A model generated the notes under the pieces. That model worked only from the letters and a program-made list of their open reading frames with translations, did no database searches and was not told the origin of the DNA. 64,000 bases of DNA from Strix aluco (Eukaryota; Chordata; Aves; Strigiformes; Strigidae), in the NCBI RefSeq assembly GCF_031877795.1, contig NC_133932.1, positions 79,473,937-79,537,936 on the forward strand, in the 5' to 3' direction. Both the position numbers and the translations under genes were made by a program. This document shows, one piece after another, positions 53,026 through 64,000 of the stretch (positions are counted from its first letter, which is position 1; every line of letters begins with the position of its first letter).

Positions 53026-53068
53026 CATCCATATATATGTATGTATGTATATATAACATGTATATAAT
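53026..53068. repeat. TATG/TA microsatellite in MBNL2 3' UTR
   Basis: ATATATATGTATGTATGTATATATAAC-like repeat lying inside the presumed MBNL2 3' UTR. In the RNA it would read as alternating UA/CAUA units with self-pairing potential. Confidence 0.75.
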
Positions 53069-53208
53069 TGTATTAAAGATATCTTCATACTTTTGTGACA
53101 TAAAATATGTTTTTAAAGAAAAACAATTAAAAGAACTAATTTTTTTTCTCCACTCTAATCTGGTTACAATCTTATAATCCAATTAAAAAAATGTAAATAC
53201 AGTAATGA

Positions 53209-53214
53209 TTTATT
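53209..53214 (-). terminator. MBNL2: Proximal poly(A) signal candidate AATAAA, MBNL2
   Basis: AATAAA on the minus strand (plus-strand TTTATT), about 1.03 kb after the stop codon. Use here would give a short 3' UTR isoform. Downstream elements are not clear. Confidence 0.3.
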
Positions 53215-54243
53215 AAACTGAATCTCATTCTACATTCTTAGTGTTCAGTTAATAGTCTAGATTAAAGTCACCTACGAAGTTTCAGTGACTCAACTGAATT
53301 TTAATTAAATTAGAGTATCATACAAATCTCTTCATCTACAGCCTTCTTTTTCGCCTTTTCTTAATTTGGTCTTTTGTTTTGTTTTGTTTGATTTTACACT
53401 CGTAGAAGTTATTTCTTAACAGCTTGGATCTTTTTGGTAACCTGACTATGAGTTTGAAAGATTATTCGCTTCTGGTGAGATTTGACTGTTGGCATCAGGC
53501 TCACTTTCATCAAGTCTGATGTGACAAAATTTAGGCACTTCTGCAAAGTCTCTTTTAAAAACATTATAAATATACTCGTAAAATAATATTCTCAAGACTT
53601 TGTTCTTTTGGGGATTGAAAGGGGTATGAAGTTCATACTGTGCAAAATTTTTAAATTTTCTTCTGCTATTCTGCTATGATTCAAATGCAACTTCTCCATA
53701 CAAGTCAAACACCAACCATGTGCATCTAAAGAATTTGTGCTTTACTTTGGACTTCTGGCTAAAAATATTCAGATTGGCAGGGTGTTGTGCAGGACACTGG
53801 GCTGCGTTTCACTTCCTCTGTCTTGGAATCAACTCGCTAGGGGAGCAAAACCAAGATTTTTTTTAACCGAGAAGAAAAACCCCAATCATAGTTCGGGTGA
53901 AAATTAAACCTGCAACTGGGATAAGTTTTTAGCCAATACAACTTAATTATTGCTGAGCTCGAAAGATCCATAAACACTGAATCTCACGAGACTAACTCAA
54001 CTGGACCATTTCCGTTAGGTATAGTTATGGAGAAAAGACAATATTTGCAAGAATTAAACTATGCTTAGAAAATCTTTAAAACTAAATGTTACCCTTTATG
54101 TCTTGAAACATCACAGCTGGTATCAGGTAGTTAACTATTTTAGGTTGGAGTATAGTAAGCATACCATATTTAATATTCATATATGACATAGCAGCACTAG
54201 CTTTTTCGAGTTTGTGATTTGTCCATAAGAACAAATTCTTGAC

Positions 54244-54371
54244 TTAGCATGCAGTTTGTGGCAACTCTAGAGAGGAGGAGACGGGGTAGTATGTACAGTA
54301 GCCGTGCTTGGCCGTCCGCAGGGAGGCTTCGTGACACTCCGTTCCGCTCCTGCTGGCTATTTCAGGATTAT
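54244..54371 (-). CDS. MBNL2: MBNL2 terminal coding exon (muscleblind-like splicing regulator 2), dual-frame
   Basis: This exon encodes the C-terminus of a muscleblind zinc-finger RNA-binding protein that controls alternative splicing and RNA localisation. After an acceptor AG at 54373-54372, 128 bases remain to TAA. Read with two bases completing an Asp codon, it gives 41 residues containing CYCTYYPV-like YCTYYPVSSS and ending LELPQTAC, close to the long MBNL2 tail I recall. Read one frame over, the exon begins ATA ATC CTG AAA TAG, giving the short tail IILK. The frame depends on whether an upstream frame-shifting exon of about 95 bases is included. The IILK end separates MBNL2 from MBNL1 (a longer tail) and MBNL3 (ending QLKF). 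The zinc-finger exons lie beyond the right edge. The codon differences from remembered human protein (for example NPEIAS for NSEIIS) are substitutions without frame damage. Confidence 0.92.
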
Positions 54372-54392
54372 CTGTTAAGAGAAAGGAAAGCG
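54372..54392 (-). other. MBNL2: MBNL2 terminal exon splice acceptor with polypyrimidine tract
   Basis: Read on the minus strand, the intron ends CGCTTTCCTTTCTCTTAACAG, a strong polypyrimidine tract followed by CAG. It fixes the start of the terminal coding exon at 54371. A CGCT motif, a YGCY muscleblind-binding type, lies at the far end of the tract. Confidence 0.85.
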
Positions 54393-54465
54393 TGATCGTG
54401 CTTTTAGGTGATGCAGGGAGAGCAGTTCACCCAGACGGCTGGTGCTGGACTAACTAAGCTCGAGT

Positions 54466-54496
54466 ACAGCATCCCATATGGGACAGCATCCCATAT
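54466..54496 (+). repeat. 14-base direct repeat, period 17, in MBNL2 intron near the terminal exon
   Basis: ACAGCATCCCATAT occurs twice, separated by GGG. On the MBNL2 RNA strand each copy supplies a UGCU motif, the YGCY type bound by muscleblind proteins, about 100 bases upstream of the terminal exon. Confidence 0.75.
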
Positions 54497-57400
54497 CCTC
54501 ACGCTGCCTGGGAGGCATTTGCATTTCACAAACCTGGTCGTCTTCCTCCCACACACTTCCTCACGTGTGTGAGAAGATGCAGAAGGGGTATTTTACGTGT
54601 CAAAATACTGGAGATGGCGCCGAAGCCACAAAGGAAGGGCCTGGCTGTAGGTGGGGTGTGCACCCTCAGCGCCCCAGCTGCCAGTGGAGGGGGAAGCAGC
54701 CCTGCACCTCCCCAGGAAGCTCAAAAGTGCATTGGTGCCTGGTACAATTCTCCAGCTCCCACCCTGCTCCCACAAAGTCAGGAACAACCAGGGCAAACGG
54801 TGGAGGCAAGGACCCTCACCACTAACAAGCAAAAAAATGTACTGGGCTGGGTGTTTTCAAGAAGCTCAAGTGTCTTTTCAATGCACTTTTAGCAGCTGCT
54901 TATTTCCTAAAAAAATTATCTGCAGGTCAGAGAACTTGAGAGGTTTTTTCATGCTTCCTTATGTCGGGGAATCCAAGGGGCTGATCATAACAGTACCTCT
55001 GTGTGCCTAGCTGTTCAGTAACCTTGCTGCTTTACCTCCACAATGTCTCAAACTGAGGGTGAAGCAACCATTTCACAGATTCAAATTCTTGTGCTTCCGA
55101 TACTGCAAAGGTTAAATGCACAATGTGCCCACCAACTGACTCAACCTGCTCACAGTATTGGGAAACAGTCCAGATTTCCATCACCTGCCTGAAACAGCTG
55201 TTGGTGAAAGTGATGTCAAAAGCCAGGGGTGTGATGTTTTATCACGCCATTGCTAATCTGTGCTCCAGATTTAAGCACAAGTCAAGGAATTAGAGTGCAT
55301 TGCCTGCTCTTCCTGTTTAATTTGGCACTTGACATATTTTTGAGCTGTATTTGTAGGTGGTATGCAAGACAGTCATGACAGCAGTTTGACCTACTTGTGT
55401 ATTACGAAGCTAGACCGCTGCTTAATGCAATATTTATTTTAAAAGGAAAAAAAAAAAAAAAGGTGTTTTGAAAATAACTTTAGCAACATACTACCTCTGA
55501 CATACAGATTGCCTAAAAGAAACACACTCGCCTCTGCGTGAAGGGCACCTGTTCCAGTCCCCTGCCCGGTCACATTTTAACACACCTCACAACCGCAACT
55601 GCCTTTCTCTCTGTACCCAATGACCAGCTCCCTGACCCCACCTAACTTGCTGGCATGCCAAAAAGTCATCTTCAATTACCATCAGCACTGAAAATCTGGT
55701 GACACGCGAGGTCCCATTGTAATGACACTGTACAAACACCTGCTGCTCCAAAGGGCTTAACATCTAAATACATCATACATACAACAAGGACATATATTTT
55801 TAATGAACTTCCACCCATTGTGAGTTTGTTAGCTTATCGCCTATCTTCTGTTTCCTATTGAAATAACAAAGAAATACCATTGCTGAAATAATAAAGCCCT
55901 GCCTGTGATAACCCTGGCTCAGATGCAGCACGGTGATTTGACAGTATGTACAAAGAACGCAGCCATGCTGAAAATAAGAAGTGACCAAGATTATCAGCAC
56001 TGATATTTTTAGCATGTTACAACCCAACATGTCAATGTAATTAATAAAGCAGCTTTAGCTATACTGGGTTAGCCATAATCACACGAGTGTACTTAAGGGA
56101 TCCTAAGGTCTGATTTAATGGGAGACAACCTGAAATCTGCTCAGTGTAAAAACCCAGAATTTCAGACACTGAAGCTGCCTACATTGTCTGCCAGCTTCTG
56201 AGGGGATAAACTTGCATTTTCCTGTAGCTTTTTTCTTCCTGTACAGGGAGACAAGATCACTCCCCTTATGCCGAGATGTCCTAAAAGGTCAAACAGCCCC
56301 TCAAGGCTGATGCTCCCAATTCCCCCAAAATGCGTGACAGTGGAGGCAGAAGGCCTAATCTCAGGCTGTTTCTTGGGAAAAGGGTTAGACTATCCCTAGT
56401 GCTTTGATTAACCCAAGTGCAACTCACCCTGCCACGTGCTGGGCAGGATGGAGGCGTCCTGGACAGTGTGAAAGATCAGGGACCCCTTCTCTGCCCTGCT
56501 CTGGCCAGCGGCAAAGGCCAGGTAAGGACTTCCACCGCCCTGTCCCTACTCCTGCCATTTCTCCCCTCCTCTTGAAACTCAGGAAACAGCGAAGACAATG
56601 TAAACACTTTCCTTTTGTGTGAGAGCACGTCCTGTTTATGGGGCTGCGGGTGCAGGAGGAGCAGCTGGAGCTCTGCCCACCAATGCTTCTCCCACTGCCA
56701 GTGGCTCCAGAGCTGGCTGGCTCCCGCCGCATCGTCCTCGCCACGCTGCTGCTCGTGCAGGGGATGTAACTAGGGCATGTTGCACCCCGGCTATTTCTAG
56801 TACACGTAGGAGTCCTCCTAGGAAAAAACCCTCCAGTCTCTCCTTCAGAACAAGCTTCTCCAGTGTGGAGACACAGAACTGTGGAACTACATTTTTTTTA
56901 ACCTTATCCACAAAGTGTAAAACATATCCCGTAGTCTTTAATTATACGTTCACACCCTATTTCTCAGAAGATAACACAACTCTGCCATAACTACATACAC
57001 ATGTATCAGCTTCTGCAACTGTTTTTTTCACTGTGTCTGACAGAGAAACATAAAATGCTACTTTACATGGAAAGCACACTGCAAACCTCTTCTGTTTAAT
57101 CTACAAATGAAGTAATAAACTGTGATGGAAGATGGAGGCTATCTTAAGTCTGCATCACTGCTAATTGCTCCACTGCTTGCACGCTGAAAAAGGAGAAGCT
57201 GCACAGAACACACTGACAAAGGGACAGCCCTGCAAACACTTATTACAGAGTCTGTGCTCCCTCGTTACTTGTAAATAGGTCCAGCGACCTTCATGTTCAC
57301 TACTGTTTGAAGAATTACATCTCAAATTTACATATAATGATATAATAGTGCAAATGTGACAAGTCATATATATTTCACAGCAACTTGATATAATATATTA

Positions 57401-59445
57401 ACATTTTTACCATAGTAATAAGCATAAAACCCTGAAAAATAGGACTATACAATGAGTTTGCATTGTGCCATGTACAAAGGCCTACAGGTCAAGCATGGGA
57501 AAGCATTTTCTCATGCTCTGTATGAATAAGATCCATAGGTATGCATACAGACATGCCAGAAAACACACCTTCTGCTGCTGCAGTAAGAGATCTAGTAAGA
57601 ACACTATTTCTAGCATAAGCAGAATGGCCTGGCACTTACAGTCTGGGGTAGTAATGCACAGAAGATTTAATAACAGCAAAGGCCATTTTCTGGAGGCAGT
57701 CACAGACATAGGGTACACATTCCATTGCCTTCTTGCTTGGTACCTGTTTGAAGTGCCAGAAAGCTGGCTACTCTTTAGACTAAAATCACAAAAATTGTGC
57801 CAATGTTAGTTACTAGACCTCACTGAAACTAGTAACACATAGTGAGCCTAAATTTCTGCAAACTACTTTCTAACAGCCAAGAAGCATCTGCTCTTCAAAA
57901 TTTTCCAGCTCTTTAGAGGTGACGTTTTCAGCTCCCAAATGCCAAGACTTTCTCTCTTTTCTATCAGAGTATGACTCTTTCAGACCTTTACCTTTAGGAC
58001 CTCTGAGTGACCACAGTGGTCATTAAGCCCCTTGTGCAACACAGAACATGCCTAAATTCAGCCATGCTCCTATGGGTGATGCAGTTCTGCAGTGTCATCC
58101 ATGGAAATGACAACCAAGAGAGATGCTACTTGCCAATGGTTTCAGCTTCTCACTGAACTACCAACCCATGATATGCAGCAGACAAACTGATGTCAGCTTG
58201 GGGTGTCCTCAGACCCAGCAAAGGCGGCTGAGATCAGTCATTGTCTCAAGACTTAAAAAGTAAAATTGAGAATCTCTTTTAAATTAAGGTGGAAATTCCA
58301 CCTTTGTGAACTCTTTTTTGACACCCAGGTTACTATGTGCACAGCTTTACTTCATACACTTCACAGAATTAAACAAATAACCTAGAATCACAACTGGGTA
58401 CTAGGAATTTCAAGAACACCATTTGGCTTGAGATTTTCTGTTTTTAAGCTATAACTCACGAAGCTTCTTTATTGTCTCTGTGTTAAATTCTGTTTCCAGT
58501 TCCAGATTTATTAATACAACGATGAATACAGAAGATTTACCATTCTGCATGAATTCAGTGTACATGAACTCTTGTTCAACTATAGATCTGTCACAGTGGA
58601 TCAGCTGGAAAACGTAACTTTGCATCTACCTCTGACATGTTTCTCTTTCAGAAGTTTTGAAATTATTTCTCCAAATCACACTTTGCTCTGTAACCATTAA
58701 TATATTTTAAGGGCATTAAGATCGTGTTTGACCTCCACACTGTGAAGCCCTTATCCCTCCAAAAATGAACTCATACATAGTAAACATTTTAGACTGCTCA
58801 ACCTTTCATTTTAAAAGCAATGTAGTAATAGGAGCTTCCTGTAGACAAGATTCATCTCTGATGATTTCAGACTTGTACGCCTCAGCTGGTCACCCTATTT
58901 TACATCTTCCTAGCCTACCTCAGGCAACTTATTTTAGCATGAGACAGATTATCAAGTCATGATGCTTTTTTCCCCTCCACCAAATGTAAAAGTCTGTGGC
59001 AAACAGTTCACACTGAGGTATTTAACTTTTAGACACCCGCATCAGGGCAGATGAATCCTTCCACAGTGACATTTTCTATTTTCATGTTTTTCACACAAGT
59101 AGCAAACTGGTCAGATATATCTAGGGTATACATTAAAAATGACAGATATTTTCAGACAGCCAGCTCATATCAGGCTGTCTCATAACTTCTCCTGCTTTCT
59201 AAAAATAAAACTAACACCATGTATTTCTTCCCTTTGACATGAAACCCAAGACTATTTATATTTTCCCATGCCTTTGGGAAATGTCTCCATCTCTTTATTT
59301 TTCATTTTCTCTTAGAATGCTCTTTTGTGGCATGTGTCGTTCTTTTTCTTCAAAATAAATCAGTCTTTTCTTTTTTAAATCAAAAGTGGAAAAGGATGAG
59401 TAAATATTCAGATATTTACTGAGAGCAATCACTATAGTATCAGTT

Positions 59446-60012
59446 ATGCTTGGTCTTTATTTTTACACAGCCTTACAGATGGACTTTTTCACCTCCTATT
59501 TCTCCATAGCTTCAGCAGCAGCAGCACCTCCACGGAGCACCAACCTGAGCTCTTTCCAATCCCCCACCCCTGGACTCCCACCAACACTCCCCCAAGGGAC
59601 GGGGTTTGCCCCTGTCCTTGACTGGCTAACAGCCCAGCTGACTCCAACTCCCTCTTGCATTAAAAGCATCCTGTCTGCTCCCAGTGCTCAGGGTGGAAAG
59701 GTACTTGGGTACATGTGCCCCATCTCTCCCACCTTAGCTGCTGTCCTTCCTCCTTTACTGGTCCTCACGCTAGCTGTAATCCCCCGCTGGAAGCCTCTTC
59801 CTAACCTACTGTCTGCACTACATTGCAGGTCTTGTCACTGCTGCAAGAGCCCCCCTTCCTTGTCTCTACCAAGTATGTTTGCATGTTTGTGCACCCCTCT
59901 AACCCCAGGCCTGCCTCACTCATTTGTCCCTTTCCACTTTCAAAATTCATCGTCACCGGTTTCTACCCCTGTCAAACTAGCGTCCTTCTACAGGGTCATC
60001 TGCAAACACTGA
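59446..60012 (+). CDS. Unrecognised 188-codon Pro/Ser-rich ORF antisense to MBNL2 intron (doubtful)
   Basis: This is the longest ATG-initiated frame outside the CpG island and the CR1 element. The product is rich in Pro, Ser, Leu and Thr, has an Ala-rich stretch near residue 24, a hydrophobic Leu/Val/Ala segment around residues 98-112, and several Cys residues near 125-150. No family is recognisable. It lies in C-rich plus-strand DNA, where stop codons are scarce, and lacks an evident promoter or splice signals. It is most likely a chance frame or part of an antisense noncoding transcript. Confidence 0.1.
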   Translation: MLGLYFYTALQMDFFTSYFSIASAAAAPPRSTNLSSFQSPTPGLPPTLPQGTGFAPVLDWLTAQLTPTPSCIKSILSAPSAQGGKVLGYMCPISPTLAAVLPPLLVLTLAVIPRWKPLPNLLSALHCRSCHCCKSPPSLSLPSMFACLCTPLTPGLPHSFVPFHFQNSSSPVSTPVKLASFYRVICKH

Positions 60013-61988
60013 AAAGAAAAAAACCTGAATAAATGTATTGCCAAACAAAACCTAGAGGAACTACTAACAGAGTTGGAGGGACCTGCTGAAAGCAATTTGT
60101 TACCCCTGCTACCACTGCCGTACACTTCATCACTTTTCATAAACACACTGAGCTCCACCTTGTGTCGCTGGCTTCTTTCCTTTGCTACTCCTCCTCTCTT
60201 GATGGCCAGAAACCTCATTCTCATCTCCAGCATATTATGATTTACTCTATACGTGCTTTGTTTTTCTCACTAACTGTGGACCTCTCCTCAATTCAGGGTT
60301 GAAGGAGGATTTTTATCTTATTGCTTCTCCATTAACCCAATGCATCCCCAGTACATTTGTCTACTCTGCTTATCAGTAAGGTGACCTCTGATTTGTATAT
60401 AAAGGGTGAGATGTCTAGGCCACAGATGATCTCCTTGGTTGCCTGCCCATACGGTGACTAATATGGGGGGCATCAGGTGTTTTCTGAGGGGTAGAGGTCC
60501 TATTTGCTTGGCTTTCTCACAGCCCATCTCCTGCCACGGTAATTCCGGTGCCTTGCTCCATCCCTAAATCTGAGTGTGCCCAGTTCTGCCTGTCCCATAT
60601 GTTGATGATATGCCTCTGGAAATGGCTGAGGGTCAGATGTCCAAGCTGAAGTGGACACATCTGCTAGTACATTTTCATTCCATCAGGTACAAGCTGTTGG
60701 CCATCAGGTTATCATAAAGCTGACAAAGACTTTGTGTGAATCCAGCTCTTCATGATGATCTAAAGAAAAGATCAAGGCAGCTATGGGATCCCAAAGGGCT
60801 CACGGGTTCAACAGCATCATTCTTCTCATTTAATGTTCACAAGATCCTGAAAAAGAGTCCAAAGCCACTTGTGCTGCCAACTCTTTAGCATGCTTATGAG
60901 CTTCAATAGGTATTCACTCAAGTAATAATGTATAATATTTAAGTTCAACTTAATAGGTATTTACTCACTCTGAAGAGACAGGACTAGTTGTTTTAAAAAT
61001 GAAAGCAATCTGGCTCTATTTATTCTTCCTTAAAGTAATAAATAATGCAGTACTAAAAATTGATCATAATATAGTCTAATATATTCTACCAAAATCTATT
61101 TTAAACTAATCGCATAGGCAGCAGACAGACTACATTAGAAATGAGAAAACCACTGCTGTAATATTTTAGGAGCACCCGTACAGCGACTGTTTTGAATAGC
61201 CACTCAATTTTACCTTTCATCAGGTCTGAACTACTGCAACCATCTGTGTTTTTCACTTCCTATTTTCAGGTCGTTTTCCTTCTCTTCTTGAATTTAAGAA
61301 ACTGCCAAAATAGGCTTACATAGAGGAACTGAGAGCACAGAGGAGTAAAAGTTGTGCATTACCTGTGAAAGTGCCCGTATTCCTCTTGTATGGGTGTTAC
61401 TCCTCCAAACCTGCATTTTCTTAGGTGTCCTCACCTAGCCTTTTCTTATTCTTTTAACAAAACCTGCTTCATATTTTCCTCTTGTACATCATTCACGCCC
61501 AGATCATGCAAGATGAGGCTGCCACTACACAGATGGCATCCCTTTTAGGCAAACACTGCAACTGCACGCAGAGCATGGCCAGCACTACTGCAGGTTCCCC
61601 AGCAGTAACCACTGCCCTGAAACCTCTCCTCTCCCAAAACCTGTGCTCCAGCTCAGACTCCCTTCCAAGTGAGAGACAGTCCACTGTAACATCCAGAACT
61701 TAAACACAGAAAGGTACCAAACTTATGTTCATCAAGGTTACTCATCGGACACCACACTTATAACACATCAGTTTCATGAAACTCACCATATTTATAACTT
61801 CTCTGAGGAAATCCTACTGTTCCTGACATTTGACTACTTACTGCTTCCTTAATTTTCTTCTTACTGGAATACTCTCACATAAGCAGACATACATACTATT
61901 GTGTGTCACTGCAGATAATACTGCACCAAAAATGAAGTCAGTCAGAGTTAACAAATCCCTGCCTCAAGCTGAAAGTCATAACAGGTAC

Positions 61989-62016
61989 AACAAACAAACA
62001 AATAAATAAATAAATA
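61989..62016 (+). repeat. CAAA/TAAA tetranucleotide repeat
   Basis: Three CAAA-type units pass directly into four TAAA-type units, then TAGATG. A simple repeat in the MBNL2 intron with no associated element seen. Confidence 0.8.
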
Positions 62017-64000
62017 GATGTTTCCACTACAGTTATGTGGGCAGCTCTCTGCACACTCCAAGCCAAAGACTGGCATTTCTGGCGGGCAACAAATCATAGA
62101 CTGAGATAAAAATATCATGTTTGTTTAATTCAAGGGAAAATAGTTGGAACAGCTAGAGATGTCCAGATGCAATTATTTCAAAGAACAGAATCCCAAACAA
62201 GTACAACTGGAGCTCTGCACTGCACTGTGTTGTTAAAATTTTATGATGGAAAAAACCAGACTCACATGAGCTGTGTGTATATGCTAAGCACAATGAAACT
62301 AACTCATTTTTCCCCAATGCTACAAAATGAGTTGACCTCAGAAAAATTTTCCTATGTTTAAATAAGAAATATATGCCCCAGAAGACTTTTATTCAACTTG
62401 TCAAAGTATCATTTGTTGAATAATTGAAAGCAAGAACACAAAACAAAGTTATCATATCAAATATAAATACATTTTTCTAATTGCAATGATATGAAAGCTA
62501 AGCCAGTCTATAGCAGGAAAGGGAAATATGTCTTGATTTTTGTTATATAAAAGAAATAAGTGTTTGCCTTTGCTTACTGCTCATGTTATGTGATACTGCC
62601 ATCTAGCAGGCTATCAGAGGAAGTCAGATTTCAGTCCTCTACAGGGGCGGGGGTGTGTGAGGGGGGAGTTTCTAAAAAAAAAAAACCCCAAAACAGAGAC
62701 TTTCCATTTCTTCCCACTGGCTTCTTGTATATAAGCATGTGATCTAAAACTCTGTATGAAAGCCTGCCAGAAGTATTCATCATCTATACAGAAACAACAT
62801 GCTATCTTAAGAGACCAAAAAATGTTATTAAAAGTAAAACAAAGACTTGGTTAAAGTTTGCATGAGACCTAAAATAGAGTTCCTTTAAATTTTCCAGGGT
62901 AATCTTTTGGCTTTGTTTCTTCACTGCCTTACAGTTTAAGAAAACAAAGTTTTGCCACGTATTTTGTAACGTCAGTTGTTTCAAGGCAATTCAAAGGCTC
63001 TTGACACTGCTTGAGATTTGTTGTGGGCTTTAAGGTTGGAAACTCTCACTTCTTGAGTCTGCGAACTGTTAATTCTGAAAGTTACAGCTACTTACATGTA
63101 ACTCAGTGTCTTCAGACTAGATAACTTGATTGAATTGAGGCTTGTGATTCTTGGGTGTCTAGCATAAAAGAGGCAGCAAGTGGTTTAAGTTTGCCTCCTA
63201 CTGTGACAACCTATTGTTATTCAAATACCTTCTCTAGAGAAATGACTCTTTCATGATCAAGGATCATTTCAGTTCATTTTCCTGGCCTGGTGCAGGTGCA
63301 AGGTGAGATGTCCAGTCCTGCATCCCAGATGCCAAGGCTTGCTGGTACCTCTACATGCAGCAGCATGGCACCATACATGGGCTTGCTAGATGCCCAACAC
63401 TCTTCTGCCTAGGGCTCGCTCCCTGTAAGCATCCCTCTGATAACATCTCTGAGAAAGGAACCTGTTCCTCCATCTCCTTTTTTTGACTTTTTCATGTCAG
63501 ATTCAAATCACCCTTTCTGTTGCTCAAACAGAATTTTCTACAGGAGTATTTAATTTGGGACTTTATGAAACTTTTAGACCAAAACTTTTGGTCAAAAAAA
63601 GAGAGAAAAATTGTTTAGATACTTATTATTCACAGCAGAATTGCTTTCCTACCTGTTTCCCCATTCCCTTAGAAACTGCAACTAAAGCTTTTCAAATCAC
63701 TAACCAGAATTTTGCATAGGCTCTCATTTGTAATGTATACTGGCACTAAAGATGTAAATAACATTTGTTTCCCCTTCCCACCTTCCTTCTCAAAAGCTTG
63801 CTTTTAATCAACAAAAAAGGCTGTTTCCTACTACCTTCCAGATTTTTCAAATAATTTTCACAGTATACTGCTACTCTTCTCCCCGTTTACAAGTTCAGTA
63901 GGTTTCCACAAGGAAGAAAGGGAACACGAGACAGAAAAAGCATTGTCAGCAGCGCTGAGGACATCCCTCTGCCCTGCCAGAATGGTTCCCAGGGCTAGAT

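Larger units (their letters stand above)
51430..54243 (-). other. MBNL2: MBNL2 3' untranslated region
   Basis: Directly downstream of the MBNL2 stop is about 2.8 kb of AT-rich, repeat-poor DNA, different from the surrounding intergenic sequence and similar in size and character to vertebrate MBNL2 3' UTRs. It holds AU-rich stretches, a TATG/TA microsatellite near 53030-53065 and a 17-base T run at 51771-51787 (A on the RNA strand). Candidate poly(A) signals lie at 53209, 51760 and 51443. The left end is set by the last of these and is approximate. The open frames inside are chance. Confidence 0.7.
54372..64000 (-). other. MBNL2: MBNL2 intron upstream of the terminal exon (no exon recognised)
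   Basis: I looked on the minus strand for the preceding MBNL2 exons: the about 95-base exon encoding VPMMHS...ATANQ, the 36-base exon encoding SVLCMTPATS, and the QQAL exon. None matched. They probably lie beyond the right edge. The intron is AT-rich with a few low-complexity runs, such as CAAA/TAAA repeats at about 61989-62016. The 188-codon plus-strand frame at 59446-60012 lies inside it and is noted separately. Confidence 0.7.

Noticed and set aside
52937..53182. 81-codon minus-strand frame within the MBNL2 3' UTR
   Set aside because: Ile/Tyr/Phe-rich composition from AT repeats, on the UTR strand downstream of the MBNL2 stop. It is not credible as coding.
1..64000. CRISPR arrays, bacterial operons, tRNA or rRNA genes
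   Set aside because: None seen. The DNA is vertebrate nuclear and I found no tRNA A/B-box cloverleaf or rRNA-like segment by eye.

Overview
This window is bird nuclear DNA. The evidence is a CR1 LINE with the typical avian 3' end, an LTR of a type that is abundant in bird genomes (probably Neoaves rather than chicken-like birds), an AT-rich intergenic background, a single CpG island, and two recognisable vertebrate gene fragments. It contains very little coding sequence: two exons, both on the minus strand. Most other open reading frames are chance ORFs, CpG-island artefacts or pieces of a dead LINE.

Layout, left to right. Positions 1-26967 are best read as intron 1 of RAP2A, with no recognisable exon. 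They hold low-complexity tracts, one possible CR1 relic and three unusually long perfect palindromes that resemble transcription-factor sites. RAP2A exon 1 (26968-27281, minus) encodes the first 104 residues plus part of codon 105 of this Ras-like GTPase. It lies in a CpG island (about 26400-28330) that serves as the promoter. Positions 28330-51430 are intergenic. They contain an old plus-strand CR1 relic (about 29460-30250), an old minus-strand CR1 relic (about 36720-37560), a younger, broken minus-strand CR1 with reverse-transcriptase coding remnants (45009 to about 46325), and a solo LTR (47758-48339). Positions about 51430-54243 are the AT-rich 3' UTR of MBNL2, and 54244-54371 is its terminal coding exon. 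Positions 54372-64000 are MBNL2 intron in which I found no further exon.

MBNL2 and RAP2A are arranged head to tail on the minus strand: MBNL2 ends about 27 kb upstream of the RAP2A start codon. They do not form an operon or pathway. The arrangement matches the human 13q32 order (MBNL2 then RAP2A) and belongs to a wider pattern in which each MBNL paralogue lies near a RAP2 paralogue. The most interesting feature is the MBNL2 terminal exon, which is open in two frames: one gives a short IILK tail and the other a 41-residue tail, both matching MBNL2 C-termini I recall. I found no new multi-gene system. The best leads are this dual-frame exon, the intronic palindromes and the candidate MBNL-binding motifs beside the dual-frame exon.
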